NCBI RefSeq assembly: GCF_044465595.1
Contig: NZ_JBITLV010000005.1
Span: 384,559 to 448,558, forward strand
Reading direction: 5' to 3'
DNA: 64,000 nt
DNA from: Spongisporangium articulatum
GTDB taxonomy: Bacteria > Actinomycetota > Actinomycetes > Actinomycetales > Kineosporiaceae
The notes below the pieces were generated by a model that saw only the letters and a list, made by a program, of their open reading frames with translations, was not told the DNA's origin and ran no database searches. The translations under genes and the position numbers were made by a program. Positions within the stretch are counted from its first letter, which is position 1; each line of letters opens with the position of its first letter. Shown here in pieces: positions 40,566-48,138 of the stretch.

Positions 40566-41570
40566 TCAGCCGTTGACCACCCGGCGCGGCTCCTCCATGG
40601 CGAGGATGCGCTCGATGTCGGCGGCGGTGCGCGGCAGCGAGCCCCGGGCCGAGGCGGACGCGGCGGACGCGGCGGGGGCCGCCGGGGCCTCGTAGGGGGC
40701 GGGCAGCGGACGCCGGACGGCGGGCTTGAGCGTGTAGGTGGGCGGCGGCACGGGCACCGGGTCCCACGTGCCGGTGGCGGCGGCCGCGGCGGGACGACGG
40801 ACAGCCGGCTTGGTTGCGGCCGCAGGCTTGGCCGCGGGGCGCTTGGCGGGGACCCGCGAGGGGCGGGCGGCGAGGGCCTCGGCGGTGCGGACGCGCTCGG
40901 CCAGCAGGGTGATGTGCTCGTGGCTGCGCACGGCGGCGACCCGCCCGGCGATCAGGTGCAGGGCGAGGAGCACCCCCACGGGGGCGGCGGCCCAGGACGG
41001 CGCGTACCCGGTCAGCGAGAGCGACCCGGCCACGGCCGTGACCGCAGCGAGGAGGCCGAGCACGCGGACCCGGCGACCGGCGGCGCGGTGCGAGGAAGCC
41101 ATGGCGAAGTGCAGTTCAGCGGCCGCCGCGGCGGGACGGGCCGCCACCGGCAGCGCCTCGGGCTTGGGCCGCTCCACGACGGGTGTCGTGGCCGGCGCCT
41201 CGACGGGTGCCGGCGTCTCGTCGACGGCGGGCGGCTCGGCCTTCTCGACCACCGCGGTCGCTGCGGGCGAGACCCGCGAGGTGCTGGCCGCCGTCCGCGC
41301 GGCGCGGGACAGGTGCGGCCGCTCACCGGGGATGAACAGCAGCTGCCCGTCGGTGTCGACGACGAGCTTCGGCGAGGCGAGCACCGGACCGCCGGACCGG
41401 TGCGGTCGGCGCGCGGTTCGGCGGCGAGGCGAGAGCAGCCGCAGGCGCGCGGAGTCACGGTCGCCCGTGCGCGAGTCGGCCAGGACATCCCGCCGGCGGA
41501 CCCAATGCGGCACGAGATAGGCAGCCCACACCCCCACGATGGCGATCAGGGCAAGGCTGCTCGGCTCCAC
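40566..41570 (-). CDS. sepX: Divisome protein SepX/GlpR
   Basis: A 334-residue protein matching actinobacterial SepX (formerly GlpR). An N-terminal membrane helix is followed by the hallmark WAAYLVPHWVRRRDVLADSRTGDR, then a long Ala/Pro-rich region, two more hydrophobic segments near 175-210 and an Ala/Pro-rich tail ending TAADIERILAMEEPRRVVNG. In Streptomyces SepX supports Z-ring assembly at the membrane. Its place after rimJ, mog, moaC, moeA and galU fits that group. GTG 41570 is chosen: it starts right at the family N-terminus and has a TACCGT box upstream. The open frame to 41657 adds unrelated residues. Confidence 0.85.
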   Translation of the reverse strand: MEPSSLALIAIVGVWAAYLVPHWVRRRDVLADSRTGDRDSARLRLLSPRRRTARRPHRSGGPVLASPKLVVDTDGQLLFIPGERPHLSRAARTAASTSRVSPAATAVVEKAEPPAVDETPAPVEAPATTPVVERPKPEALPVAARPAAAAAELHFAMASSHRAAGRRVRVLGLLAAVTAVAGSLSLTGYAPSWAAAPVGVLLALHLIAGRVAAVRSHEHITLLAERVRTAEALAARPSRVPAKRPAAKPAAATKPAVRRPAAAAATGTWDPVPVPPPTYTLKPAVRRPLPAPYEAPAAPAASAASASARGSLPRTAADIERILAMEEPRRVVNG

Positions 41571-41680
41571 ACGGTAAACGGTATGAGCAGCGGCGGAACC
41601 GATCACGCACCGTTCACGGCGTGTCGCCCCAGGGTCGTACGTAACGATTGTGACCACGCAGCGTACGAGTCACGTACAAC

Positions 41681-42322
41681 TCAAGCAGAGTCCGGATTTC
41701 CCCGCGTGGCGATCACCCTCTGGGCCCGTCTCCAGCGCGTGAGCAGTCCGCCGGGCACGTCCTCGGGAGTCAGTGCGAACGTGGCGTGGTCGCGCCAGGC
41801 GCCGTCGATGTGCAGGTACTTCCGCCGGATGCCCTCGGGCCGGAACCCGAGCTTCTCCACCACCCGCAACGACGCGGTGTTCTCGGGCCGGATGTTCACC
41901 TCGAGCCGGTGCATGCCCAGCCCGAAGAAACAGTGGTCGACCATCATCGCGACGGCGTTCGGGGTGTAGCCGTGCCCGGCCGCGGCCCGGTCGATCCAGT
42001 ACCCGATCTGGCCGGAACGCAGTGAGCCCCAGACGATTCCGCTCACCGTCACCTGGCCGACGAGGCGGCCGTCGACGTCGATGGCCAGCGGCAGCATGCG
42101 CCCGGCGCGGGCCTCCCGGTCGAAGCCGCGCAGCATCGCGCCGAAGGTCAGGGAGCGCCCGACACCCTCCGGGTGGGTGGCCTCCCAGGGCGCCAGCCAG
42201 TCGACGTTGGCCGAGCGGATCGACGCCCAGGGCCGACCGTCCCGGCGCGCGAGGGGCCGCAGCGTCATCGGGCCGTCGCGCAGCTCCACCGGCCACCCCG
42301 CGCCGATGCCGACCTCAACCAT
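41681..42322 (-). CDS. rimJ: GNAT acetyltransferase, RimJ-like
   Basis: A 213-residue protein of the RimJ/RimL group (ribosomal-protein alanine N-acetyltransferase-like): MTLRPLARRDGRPWASIRSANVDWLAPWEATHP, GQIGYWIDRAAAGHGYTPNAVAMMVDHCF, LNIRPEN-like NIRPENTASLRVVEKLGFRPEG and RKYLHIDGAWRDHATFAL. Ribosomal substrates are inferred from the family only. ATG 42322 overlaps the end of the preceding molybdopterin gene by 8 nt. The frame up to 42367 is inside that gene. Confidence 0.88.
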   Translation of the reverse strand: MVEVGIGAGWPVELRDGPMTLRPLARRDGRPWASIRSANVDWLAPWEATHPEGVGRSLTFGAMLRGFDREARAGRMLPLAIDVDGRLVGQVTVSGIVWGSLRSGQIGYWIDRAAAGHGYTPNAVAMMVDHCFFGLGMHRLEVNIRPENTASLRVVEKLGFRPEGIRRKYLHIDGAWRDHATFALTPEDVPGGLLTRWRRAQRVIATRGNPDSA

Positions 42323-42824
42323 GGTCGACCCCGCGCAGCTGGGCCACGGCATGCACGAGAACATCACGCAGCACGGACATCCCGTCCCGGCAGCCGCCCG
42401 TCGACCCGGGCAGGTTCACGATCAGCGACGACCCGGCGACCCCGGCGAGCCCGCGCGACAGCGCCGCCGTCGGGACTCCCGCGGCGAGGCCACGCTGCCG
42501 GACGGCGTCAGCCAGCCCCGGAACCGGTCGATCGAGCACTGCTGCGGTCGCCTCCGGGGTCGAGTCGGTGGGCGACAGTCCGGTGCCGCCCGTGGTCAGT
42601 ATGACGTCGTACCCTGCCGCGACGCCCGCGCGCAATGCCTCGGCGAAGGGTTCACCGTCCGCGACGACGACCGGACCGTCCACCGTGAAGCCCAGGTCGG
42701 CCAGCCCCGCGGCCAGGATCGGCCCGCCCCGGTCGGGGTAGACGCCCGCCGCCGCGCGGGTGGACGAGGTGATCACCAACGCCCGGCCCACGGGTTCAGC
42801 CGGTGTCGCAGCCGGTTCAGTCAC
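42315..42824 (-). CDS. mog: MogA/MoaB family molybdopterin adenylyltransferase-like protein
   Basis: A 169-residue MoCF-fold protein of molybdenum-cofactor synthesis, which adenylylates molybdopterin before metal insertion. Visible motifs: ALVITSSTRAAAGVYPDRGG, the MPT-binding TTGGTGLSPTDSTPEAT, and the late LIVNLPGSTGGCRDGM. Whether it acts as Mog or as MoaB is not certain. GTG 42824 overlaps the stop of moaC by 8 nt, placing it in a tight operon moeA-moaC-mog-rimJ. Confidence 0.92.
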   Translation of the reverse strand: MTEPAATPAEPVGRALVITSSTRAAAGVYPDRGGPILAAGLADLGFTVDGPVVVADGEPFAEALRAGVAAGYDVILTTGGTGLSPTDSTPEATAAVLDRPVPGLADAVRQRGLAAGVPTAALSRGLAGVAGSSLIVNLPGSTGGCRDGMSVLRDVLVHAVAQLRGVDHG

Positions 42825-43287
42825 GGGTCCAGTCCCCCGACCGGCCGCCGCTCTTGGCCGTCACCCGGACGTCGGTGAGCGCCGCGAGCCGATCGACGCC
42901 CTTGATCATGTCGATCAGCGCGAGCCCGGCGACCGCCACGCAGGTCAGCGCCTCCATCTCCACGCCCGTCCGGTCGGCGGTGCGCACCGTCGCGGTGATC
43001 GCCACGCCCGCATCGGACACGGTGAGGTCGACGGCGGCCGCGTGCACGGCGACGGGGTGCGCGAGCGGCACGAGGTCGGGGGTCTTCTTGGCGGCCTGCA
43101 GCCCGGCGATCCGGGCCACCGCCAGCGCGTCCCCCTTGGGCACGTCGCCGGAGCGCAGCAACGCCACGGTCGCGGGCGCGCAGGTCACGAAGCCCGCCGC
43201 CGACGCCTCGCGCGCCGTGACCGGTTTCGCCGACACGTCCACCATGTGGGCCGCCCCGGTCGCGTCCAGGTGCGTGAACTCAGACAT
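42817..43287 (-). CDS. moaC: Cyclic pyranopterin monophosphate synthase MoaC
   Basis: A 156-residue MoaC, which together with MoaA converts GTP to cyclic pyranopterin monophosphate, the first step of molybdenum-cofactor synthesis. Characteristic segments: MVDVSAKPVTAREA, KGDALAVARIAGLQAAKKTPDLVPLAHP and GVEMEALTCVAVAGLALIDMIKGVDR. ATG 43287 (MSEFTHLD) is the family start and overlaps the moeA stop by 8 nt. moaA is not in the window. Confidence 0.95.
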   Translation of the reverse strand: MSEFTHLDATGAAHMVDVSAKPVTAREASAAGFVTCAPATVALLRSGDVPKGDALAVARIAGLQAAKKTPDLVPLAHPVAVHAAAVDLTVSDAGVAITATVRTADRTGVEMEALTCVAVAGLALIDMIKGVDRLAALTDVRVTAKSGGRSGDWTRD

Positions 43288-44485
43288 CGGAACCCTCGAG
43301 GAGGTAACACTCCAGCTCGTCACCGAGTTCGACGGACGTGACGTCCTCGGGCACCACGGCGAGGCAGTCGGCCGACGCCAGCGAGGCCAGCAGGTGCGAG
43401 CCCGGCCCGCCCACCGGGGTCACCGAGTACCCGTGCGCGCCGTCGGCACTCAGCACGCCGCGGGTGAACTGCCGCTTCCCGGCCGGCGACGACCACGCGC
43501 CGGCCGCCCGAGCCGTCACGACCCGGCGCCGGGGCACCCCGCCCGACAGCACCTGCAGCGCCGGCCGGACGAACAGCTCGAACGAGACGAGCGAGCTGAC
43601 CGGGTTGCCGGGCAGCGTGAAGATCGGTGTGCCGTCCACGGTTCCGAAGCCCTGCGGCATGCCCGGCTGCATCCCCACCTTCTGGAACGAGACGGTGCCC
43701 AGGCCCGACAGGACCTCCTTGACCACGTCGTACGCGCCGGCCGAGACGCCACCGCTGGTGATGAGCAGGTCGGCCCGGGCGGCGGCCGAACGCAGAGCCT
43801 CGAGGACGGCGGGGGCCGAGTCCGTGACGATGCCGCCGTGCTCGGCCTCGGCGCCGGCCGACCGGGCCGCGGCGACCAGCCCGTACCCGTTCGAGTCGTG
43901 GATCTGCCCGGGCCCCAACGGCTTTCCCGGAGGCACCAGTTCATCACCGCTGGGCAGGACGACGACCCGCGGCCGCGGGTGCACCCGCACCCGGTCGCGG
44001 CCCACGGAGGCCAGCAGCGCGACCTGCGAGGAGGTGAGCCGGGCCCCGGCGCGCAGCACCACCTGACCCGCGCTCACGTCGTCCCCGCGCAGCCGGACGT
44101 ACTGGCCCGGGGTGGGCGCCCGGTGCACCACCACGTGATCGACGCCCGGGTCGGTCCACTCCACGGGGACGATCGCCTCGGCACCGGCCGGCACCGGCGC
44201 GCCGGTCATGATGCGCACGGCGGTCCCCGGCGCCAGCGCCGATGCGGCCGAGGCGCCCGCGGGCAGGTCGCCGTCCACCGGCAGAACCACCGGCAGGGTG
44301 CCGAGATCGGCCAGCCGCACGGCGTACCCGTCCATCGACGAGTTGTCGAAGAGCGGTATGTCGAGCGGGGACTCGACGTCCTCGGCCAGCACGCAACCGG
44401 CCGCCTCGAGCAGCGGCAGCGCGTGCGGGGCCGGCGGCATCAGCGCCGCCAGGCACTGCTCGAGGTGAGCGTCGACCGACTGCAT
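43280..44485 (-). CDS. moeA: Molybdopterin molybdotransferase MoeA
   Basis: A 401-residue MoeA that inserts molybdate into adenylylated molybdopterin. It has DIPLFDNSSMDGYAV near the N-terminus, VRIMTGAPVPAGAEAIVPVE, the LPSGDELVPPGKPLGPGQIHDSNGYGL, ITSGGVSAGAYDVVKEVL and FTLPGNPVSSLVSFELFVRP motifs, and the C-terminal beta-barrel. ATG 44485 (MQSVDAHLEQCL) is chosen; the open frame continues to 45055 only as shadow of galU. Just 17 bp separate it from galU. Confidence 0.95.
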   Translation of the reverse strand: MQSVDAHLEQCLAALMPPAPHALPLLEAAGCVLAEDVESPLDIPLFDNSSMDGYAVRLADLGTLPVVLPVDGDLPAGASAASALAPGTAVRIMTGAPVPAGAEAIVPVEWTDPGVDHVVVHRAPTPGQYVRLRGDDVSAGQVVLRAGARLTSSQVALLASVGRDRVRVHPRPRVVVLPSGDELVPPGKPLGPGQIHDSNGYGLVAAARSAGAEAEHGGIVTDSAPAVLEALRSAAARADLLITSGGVSAGAYDVVKEVLSGLGTVSFQKVGMQPGMPQGFGTVDGTPIFTLPGNPVSSLVSFELFVRPALQVLSGGVPRRRVVTARAAGAWSSPAGKRQFTRGVLSADGAHGYSVTPVGGPGSHLLASLASADCLAVVPEDVTSVELGDELECYLLEGSDV

Positions 44486-44502
44486 ACCCGGCTGCACCAC
44501 GG

Positions 44503-45471
44503 TCAGTCGGGCAGGCCGGGCACGAAGTCGCGCAACCACTTGCGCAGGTCGGGCCCGAGGTCCTCGCGCTCGGCGGCCAGCTGGACGACGGCCTTCAGGT
44601 AGTCGAGCCGGTCGCCGGTGTCGTAGCGGCGGCCCGAGAACACGACGCCGAACATGCCGCCGCCGACCTCCTGCGGCACCTGCGCGAGCTCCTGCAGCGC
44701 GTCCGTCAGCTGGATCTCGTTGCCCCGGCCGGGCTTCGTCTCCTTCAGCACGTCGAAGACCCGGGGGTGCAGCACGTACCGGCCGATCACGGCCAGGTTG
44801 CTGGGCGCGTCGGCCGGGTCGGGCTTCTCGACCATGCCGGTGATCCGCACGACGTCGTCGACGGAGGTGCGCTCGATCGCCGCGCACCCGTACATGTGCA
44901 CCTGCGAGGGGTCGACCTCCATCAGCGCGACGACGCTGCCACCGGTGACCCGCTGGACGCCGATCATCCGGGTCAGCAGCTCGTCGCGCTCGTCGATGAG
45001 GTCGTCGCCGAGCAGCACCGCGAACGGGTGCCGACCGACGTGCAGGGCCCCGCACAGCACGGCGTGCCCGAGGCCGCGCGGGTCGCCCTGCCGGGTGTAG
45101 TGCAGGTCGGCGAGAACGTTGCTCTCCTGCACCTTCTCGAGCCGGTGCCGGTCACCCTTGGCCTCGAGTGCGGCCTCGAGCTCCCAGGCCCGGTCGAAGT
45201 GGTTCTCCAGAGACTGCTTGTTCCGGCCGGTGATCATCAGGACGTCGTCCAGCCCGGCCCGCACCGCCTCCTCGACCACGTACTGGATGGCCGGGCGGTC
45301 GACGACCGGCAGCATCTCCTTCGGCGTGGCCTTCGTGGCGGGCAGGAAGCGGGTGCCCAGCCCGGCGGCCGGGATCACGGCCTTGGTGACCGGGGGGCCC
45401 GCCTCGCCGGCGCCGGCCGGGTTGAGCCCGGCCAGGGCGGCGAGGTCGGCGGCGATGTCCGAGGAGGTCAT
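44503..45471 (-). CDS. galU: UTP--glucose-1-phosphate uridylyltransferase GalU
   Basis: A 322-residue nucleotidyltransferase making UDP-glucose from UTP and glucose-1-phosphate. Motifs: AVIPAAGLGTRFLPATKATPKEMLPVVDRP at the N-terminus, ITGRNKQSLENHFD, RQGDPRGLGHAVLCG, VLLGDDLID, MVEKPDP and a late FSGRRYDTGDRLDYLKA. The first 28 residues are an extra N-terminal stretch. UDP-glucose could feed the several glycosyltransferases in this window, though that is not specific. It starts 10 bp after the GAF-GGDEF gene stop. Confidence 0.96.
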   Translation of the reverse strand: MTSSDIAADLAALAGLNPAGAGEAGPPVTKAVIPAAGLGTRFLPATKATPKEMLPVVDRPAIQYVVEEAVRAGLDDVLMITGRNKQSLENHFDRAWELEAALEAKGDRHRLEKVQESNVLADLHYTRQGDPRGLGHAVLCGALHVGRHPFAVLLGDDLIDERDELLTRMIGVQRVTGGSVVALMEVDPSQVHMYGCAAIERTSVDDVVRITGMVEKPDPADAPSNLAVIGRYVLHPRVFDVLKETKPGRGNEIQLTDALQELAQVPQEVGGGMFGVVFSGRRYDTGDRLDYLKAVVQLAAEREDLGPDLRKWLRDFVPGLPD

Positions 45472-45481
45472 GTCAGTGAGG

Positions 45482-47398
45482 TTACCCAGCTTGGGGCACT
45501 CCGCTCGGCCCAGTGGTCAGGTCGGTGTCGTGTGATCTGCGCGCGGGGGGCACGGAGGCCGACCCCGTACCGGCGGCGGACGGCGGGACGGCGTCGGCCG
45601 CCACCCAACGGTTGCGGCCCTCGCGCTTGGCCACGTAGAGCGCGGCGTCGGCCGCCTCCAGCACCTCGGCCGCGGTGCGGCCCTGCCGCGGGAACGAGGC
45701 CACCCCGATCGAGACCGTGACCGGGCGGGTCACGTCGCCGACCCGCACGGGTTCGTCCCGGACGGCGCTCAGCACCCGGGCCGCGACCCGGCACCCGCCG
45801 TCGGTGTCGGTCTCGGGCAGGACGACGGCGAACTCCTCCCCGCCGTAGCGGGTCACGGTGTCGACCTCGCGCACGCAGCGCTGCAGCCGGTGCGCGATCT
45901 CGCGCAGCACGGCGTCGCCGAACGCGTGCCCGAGGGTGTCGTTGACCTGCTTGAAGTGGTCGAGGTCGAGCATGAGGACGGTGAGTGCGCGGTCGAACCG
46001 GGTGGCCCGCTCGACCTCGCGGGACAGCGTGGTCGACAGCAGGCGGACGTTGCCGACACCGGTCAGGGGGTCGGTCACCGACAGCCGCCGGGCCTCCTCG
46101 TGCTGGCGCACGTTGGCGATCGCCGTCCCCGCGTGCTCGGCCAGGGCCCGGACCCGTTCGAGCGCGCGGGCGTCGAATCCGCCGTCCCGGCCGGGGCGGG
46201 CCAGCGCCAGGACGCCGACCAGCTCACCGGCCGCACGCAGCGGCACCGCGACCGCCGCGTGGGGCTCGTCGGCGAGCGACAGCTCCTGGACGTCGACGGT
46301 CTCGAACTGCGGGGCGGCGTAGGCGGCGGTGGCGAAGGGCACCAACCCGTCGGCCAGAGCCTGGCCTCCTCCCCCTGCGACGCAACGTCCGCGCTCGACC
46401 AGCGTGGCGGCGTCCGGCAGGGCGACCGTGTCGCCGGGGTGCTCGGCCAGCAGGATCAGGGCCGCCGCCGAGCGGGTGCCGTGCAGGGACGCCGAGGTGA
46501 CGGTGTCGAGCAGTCCGTCGAGGTCGTGGGTGCTGGCCAGGGCCAGTGAGAACCGGTCGAAGCTGGCCGCGAGTTCGGCCTCCTGCTGTTCCAGCCGGCG
46601 CAACGCGACCTCGGGCTCGTCGCCCCGGCGGGACCGGCGCAGGAGCAGCGGCAGGGTGCCGCCGAGCAGCGCCAGGGCCAGGAGGCCGAGGACGAGCGCC
46701 GTGGTGTGCCGGTCGGGGACCGGGTCCTGCGCGCGCACGGCGTAGGGCACCCCGGCGGCAGGCGGGCGGACCGCGAAGGCCGTCCCGGAGCGGACTCCGA
46801 CGGCCCGGGAACCCTTGTCCAGCAGGGAGAGCGAGCCGCTGGAGCCGATACCGGAGCGCAGTGCCCGCAGCGCCGCGTCGTCCAGCGGCACCCAGACCGT
46901 GACGCTGCCGACCAGGCCGTCGTCGGCGGTGTTCACGGGGGCCGACTCGGTCAGGCCGAACGGCTTGCCGGGCTGGCCGGCGCGGCCGAGGGAGCACGAG
47001 CCGCCGTAGCCGGCCGCCGCGGCGGGGGCCCGGCCGGCCGCGGCTCCGGCGACGGAGACGGGTTCGGTGCCGTCGGTGTCGAAGACCGCGACCGCGCTGT
47101 CGGGGCGGCGGGCGGCGGCGCGCTGGGCGGCGGCGTCCGCGCCGAGCTGGTTCACACCGTCGTAGGCGGTGGCGTAGGCGGCCACCTCGCGGGCCAGCGC
47201 GGTCACCGCGTCACCGACCGCCTCGCACTTGGTCCGCAGGGCCAGGACGGCCGCGTCGGCGTCGCGGCGGGCGGTCGCCTGCGCGGCGTCGCGGGCCGCG
47301 CGCGGGCCGAGCACGCCGACCGCGAGCGCGGCCAGCACCAGGGGCACGACGATCGCGGCGGCCACGACCCACTTCACCCTCTGCACGACGCTCTGCAC
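45482..47398 (-). CDS. Membrane GAF-GGDEF diguanylate cyclase
   Basis: A 638-residue protein: first membrane helix (about 9-30), an extracytoplasmic sensor part (about 35-230) with a long helical beginning as in Cache-type sensors, a second helix (TTALVLGLLALALLGGTLPLLL, about 232-255), a short coiled linker, a GAF domain (about 285-440) and GGDEF (about 445-620). GGEEF is intact near residue 520, and the I-site REVD precedes it by five residues. GTG 47398 has AGGAGG upstream; the frame above it is unlikely. An active cyclase responding to an external signal is inferred. Confidence 0.88.
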   Translation of the reverse strand: MQSVVQRVKWVVAAAIVVPLVLAALAVGVLGPRAARDAAQATARRDADAAVLALRTKCEAVGDAVTALAREVAAYATAYDGVNQLGADAAAQRAAARRPDSAVAVFDTDGTEPVSVAGAAAGRAPAAAAGYGGSCSLGRAGQPGKPFGLTESAPVNTADDGLVGSVTVWVPLDDAALRALRSGIGSSGSLSLLDKGSRAVGVRSGTAFAVRPPAAGVPYAVRAQDPVPDRHTTALVLGLLALALLGGTLPLLLRRSRRGDEPEVALRRLEQQEAELAASFDRFSLALASTHDLDGLLDTVTSASLHGTRSAAALILLAEHPGDTVALPDAATLVERGRCVAGGGGQALADGLVPFATAAYAAPQFETVDVQELSLADEPHAAVAVPLRAAGELVGVLALARPGRDGGFDARALERVRALAEHAGTAIANVRQHEEARRLSVTDPLTGVGNVRLLSTTLSREVERATRFDRALTVLMLDLDHFKQVNDTLGHAFGDAVLREIAHRLQRCVREVDTVTRYGGEEFAVVLPETDTDGGCRVAARVLSAVRDEPVRVGDVTRPVTVSIGVASFPRQGRTAAEVLEAADAALYVAKREGRNRWVAADAVPPSAAGTGSASVPPARRSHDTDLTTGPSGVPQAG

Positions 47399-47520
47399 GG
47401 CCCGCGGCCTCCTTCCGTGGATCTTGCGGTGGTCTTGCCGTCGTTCTCCCCGGGCTGCCACAGTCGACGGACCAGAGAAGACAACCATATGTATCCGGTT
47501 ACACACCGAGAGTAGCGTGA

Positions 47521-48129
47521 ATGTCCGACTCGGAGCTGACACCGAGCAAGCTCGCGTTGCGCCGGACCGTGCAGGCCCAGCGCAGCCGCCGCACCGCCGA
47601 CGAACAGGCCGCGCTGGCCCGGCGGCTGACCGCGGTGGCGCTCGAGCTGCCCCGGCTGCGGGCCGCGACCTGCGTCGCGCTGTACGCCTCGATGAGCGAC
47701 GAACCCGACACCGTCCTGCTGCGCCACGAGCTGCGCCGGCGCGGCACCCGCGTGCTGCTGCCCGTGATCGCCGACGCGACCACGCTCGACTGGGCCGAGG
47801 ACGACGGGCGGCTGGCCACCGCCGCCGTGGTGAACAGCGTGCGCTCGATCGCCGAACCCTCCGGCCCGCGGCTGGGGCCGGAGGGGCTGGGCGCGGCGGA
47901 CGTCGTCATCGTGCCCGCCCAGGCCGTCGACACCAGCGGGACCCGGCTCGGGCGCGGGCGGGGCTACTACGACCGGGCCCTGGCGCACGCGGCCCGGGGC
48001 GCACTGGTGGCCGCCCTGATCCACGACGACGAGCTGCTCGACGCCACCACGACGCCGGTCGCCCGGGAGGCGCACGACCATCCGGTGCAGGCCGTGATCA
48101 CGCCCACCCGCTGGTTGTACCTGCAGTAG
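47521..48129 (+). CDS. 5-formyltetrahydrofolate cyclo-ligase
   Basis: A 202-residue enzyme of the MTHFS family, which uses ATP to convert 5-formyl-THF to 5,10-methenyl-THF. Key features are the N-terminal KLALRRTVQAQR, LPVIADATTLDW, VPAQAVDTSGTRLGRGRGYYDRAL (the ATP-binding RLGxGxGYYDR motif) and a C-terminal HDHPVQAVITPTR. ATG 47521 is used. It is divergent from the GAF-GGDEF gene, with a 122-bp gap. Confidence 0.93.
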   Translation: MSDSELTPSKLALRRTVQAQRSRRTADEQAALARRLTAVALELPRLRAATCVALYASMSDEPDTVLLRHELRRRGTRVLLPVIADATTLDWAEDDGRLATAAVVNSVRSIAEPSGPRLGPEGLGAADVVIVPAQAVDTSGTRLGRGRGYYDRALAHAARGALVAALIHDDELLDATTTPVAREAHDHPVQAVITPTRWLYLQ

Positions 48130-48138
48130 TCCGGCGGC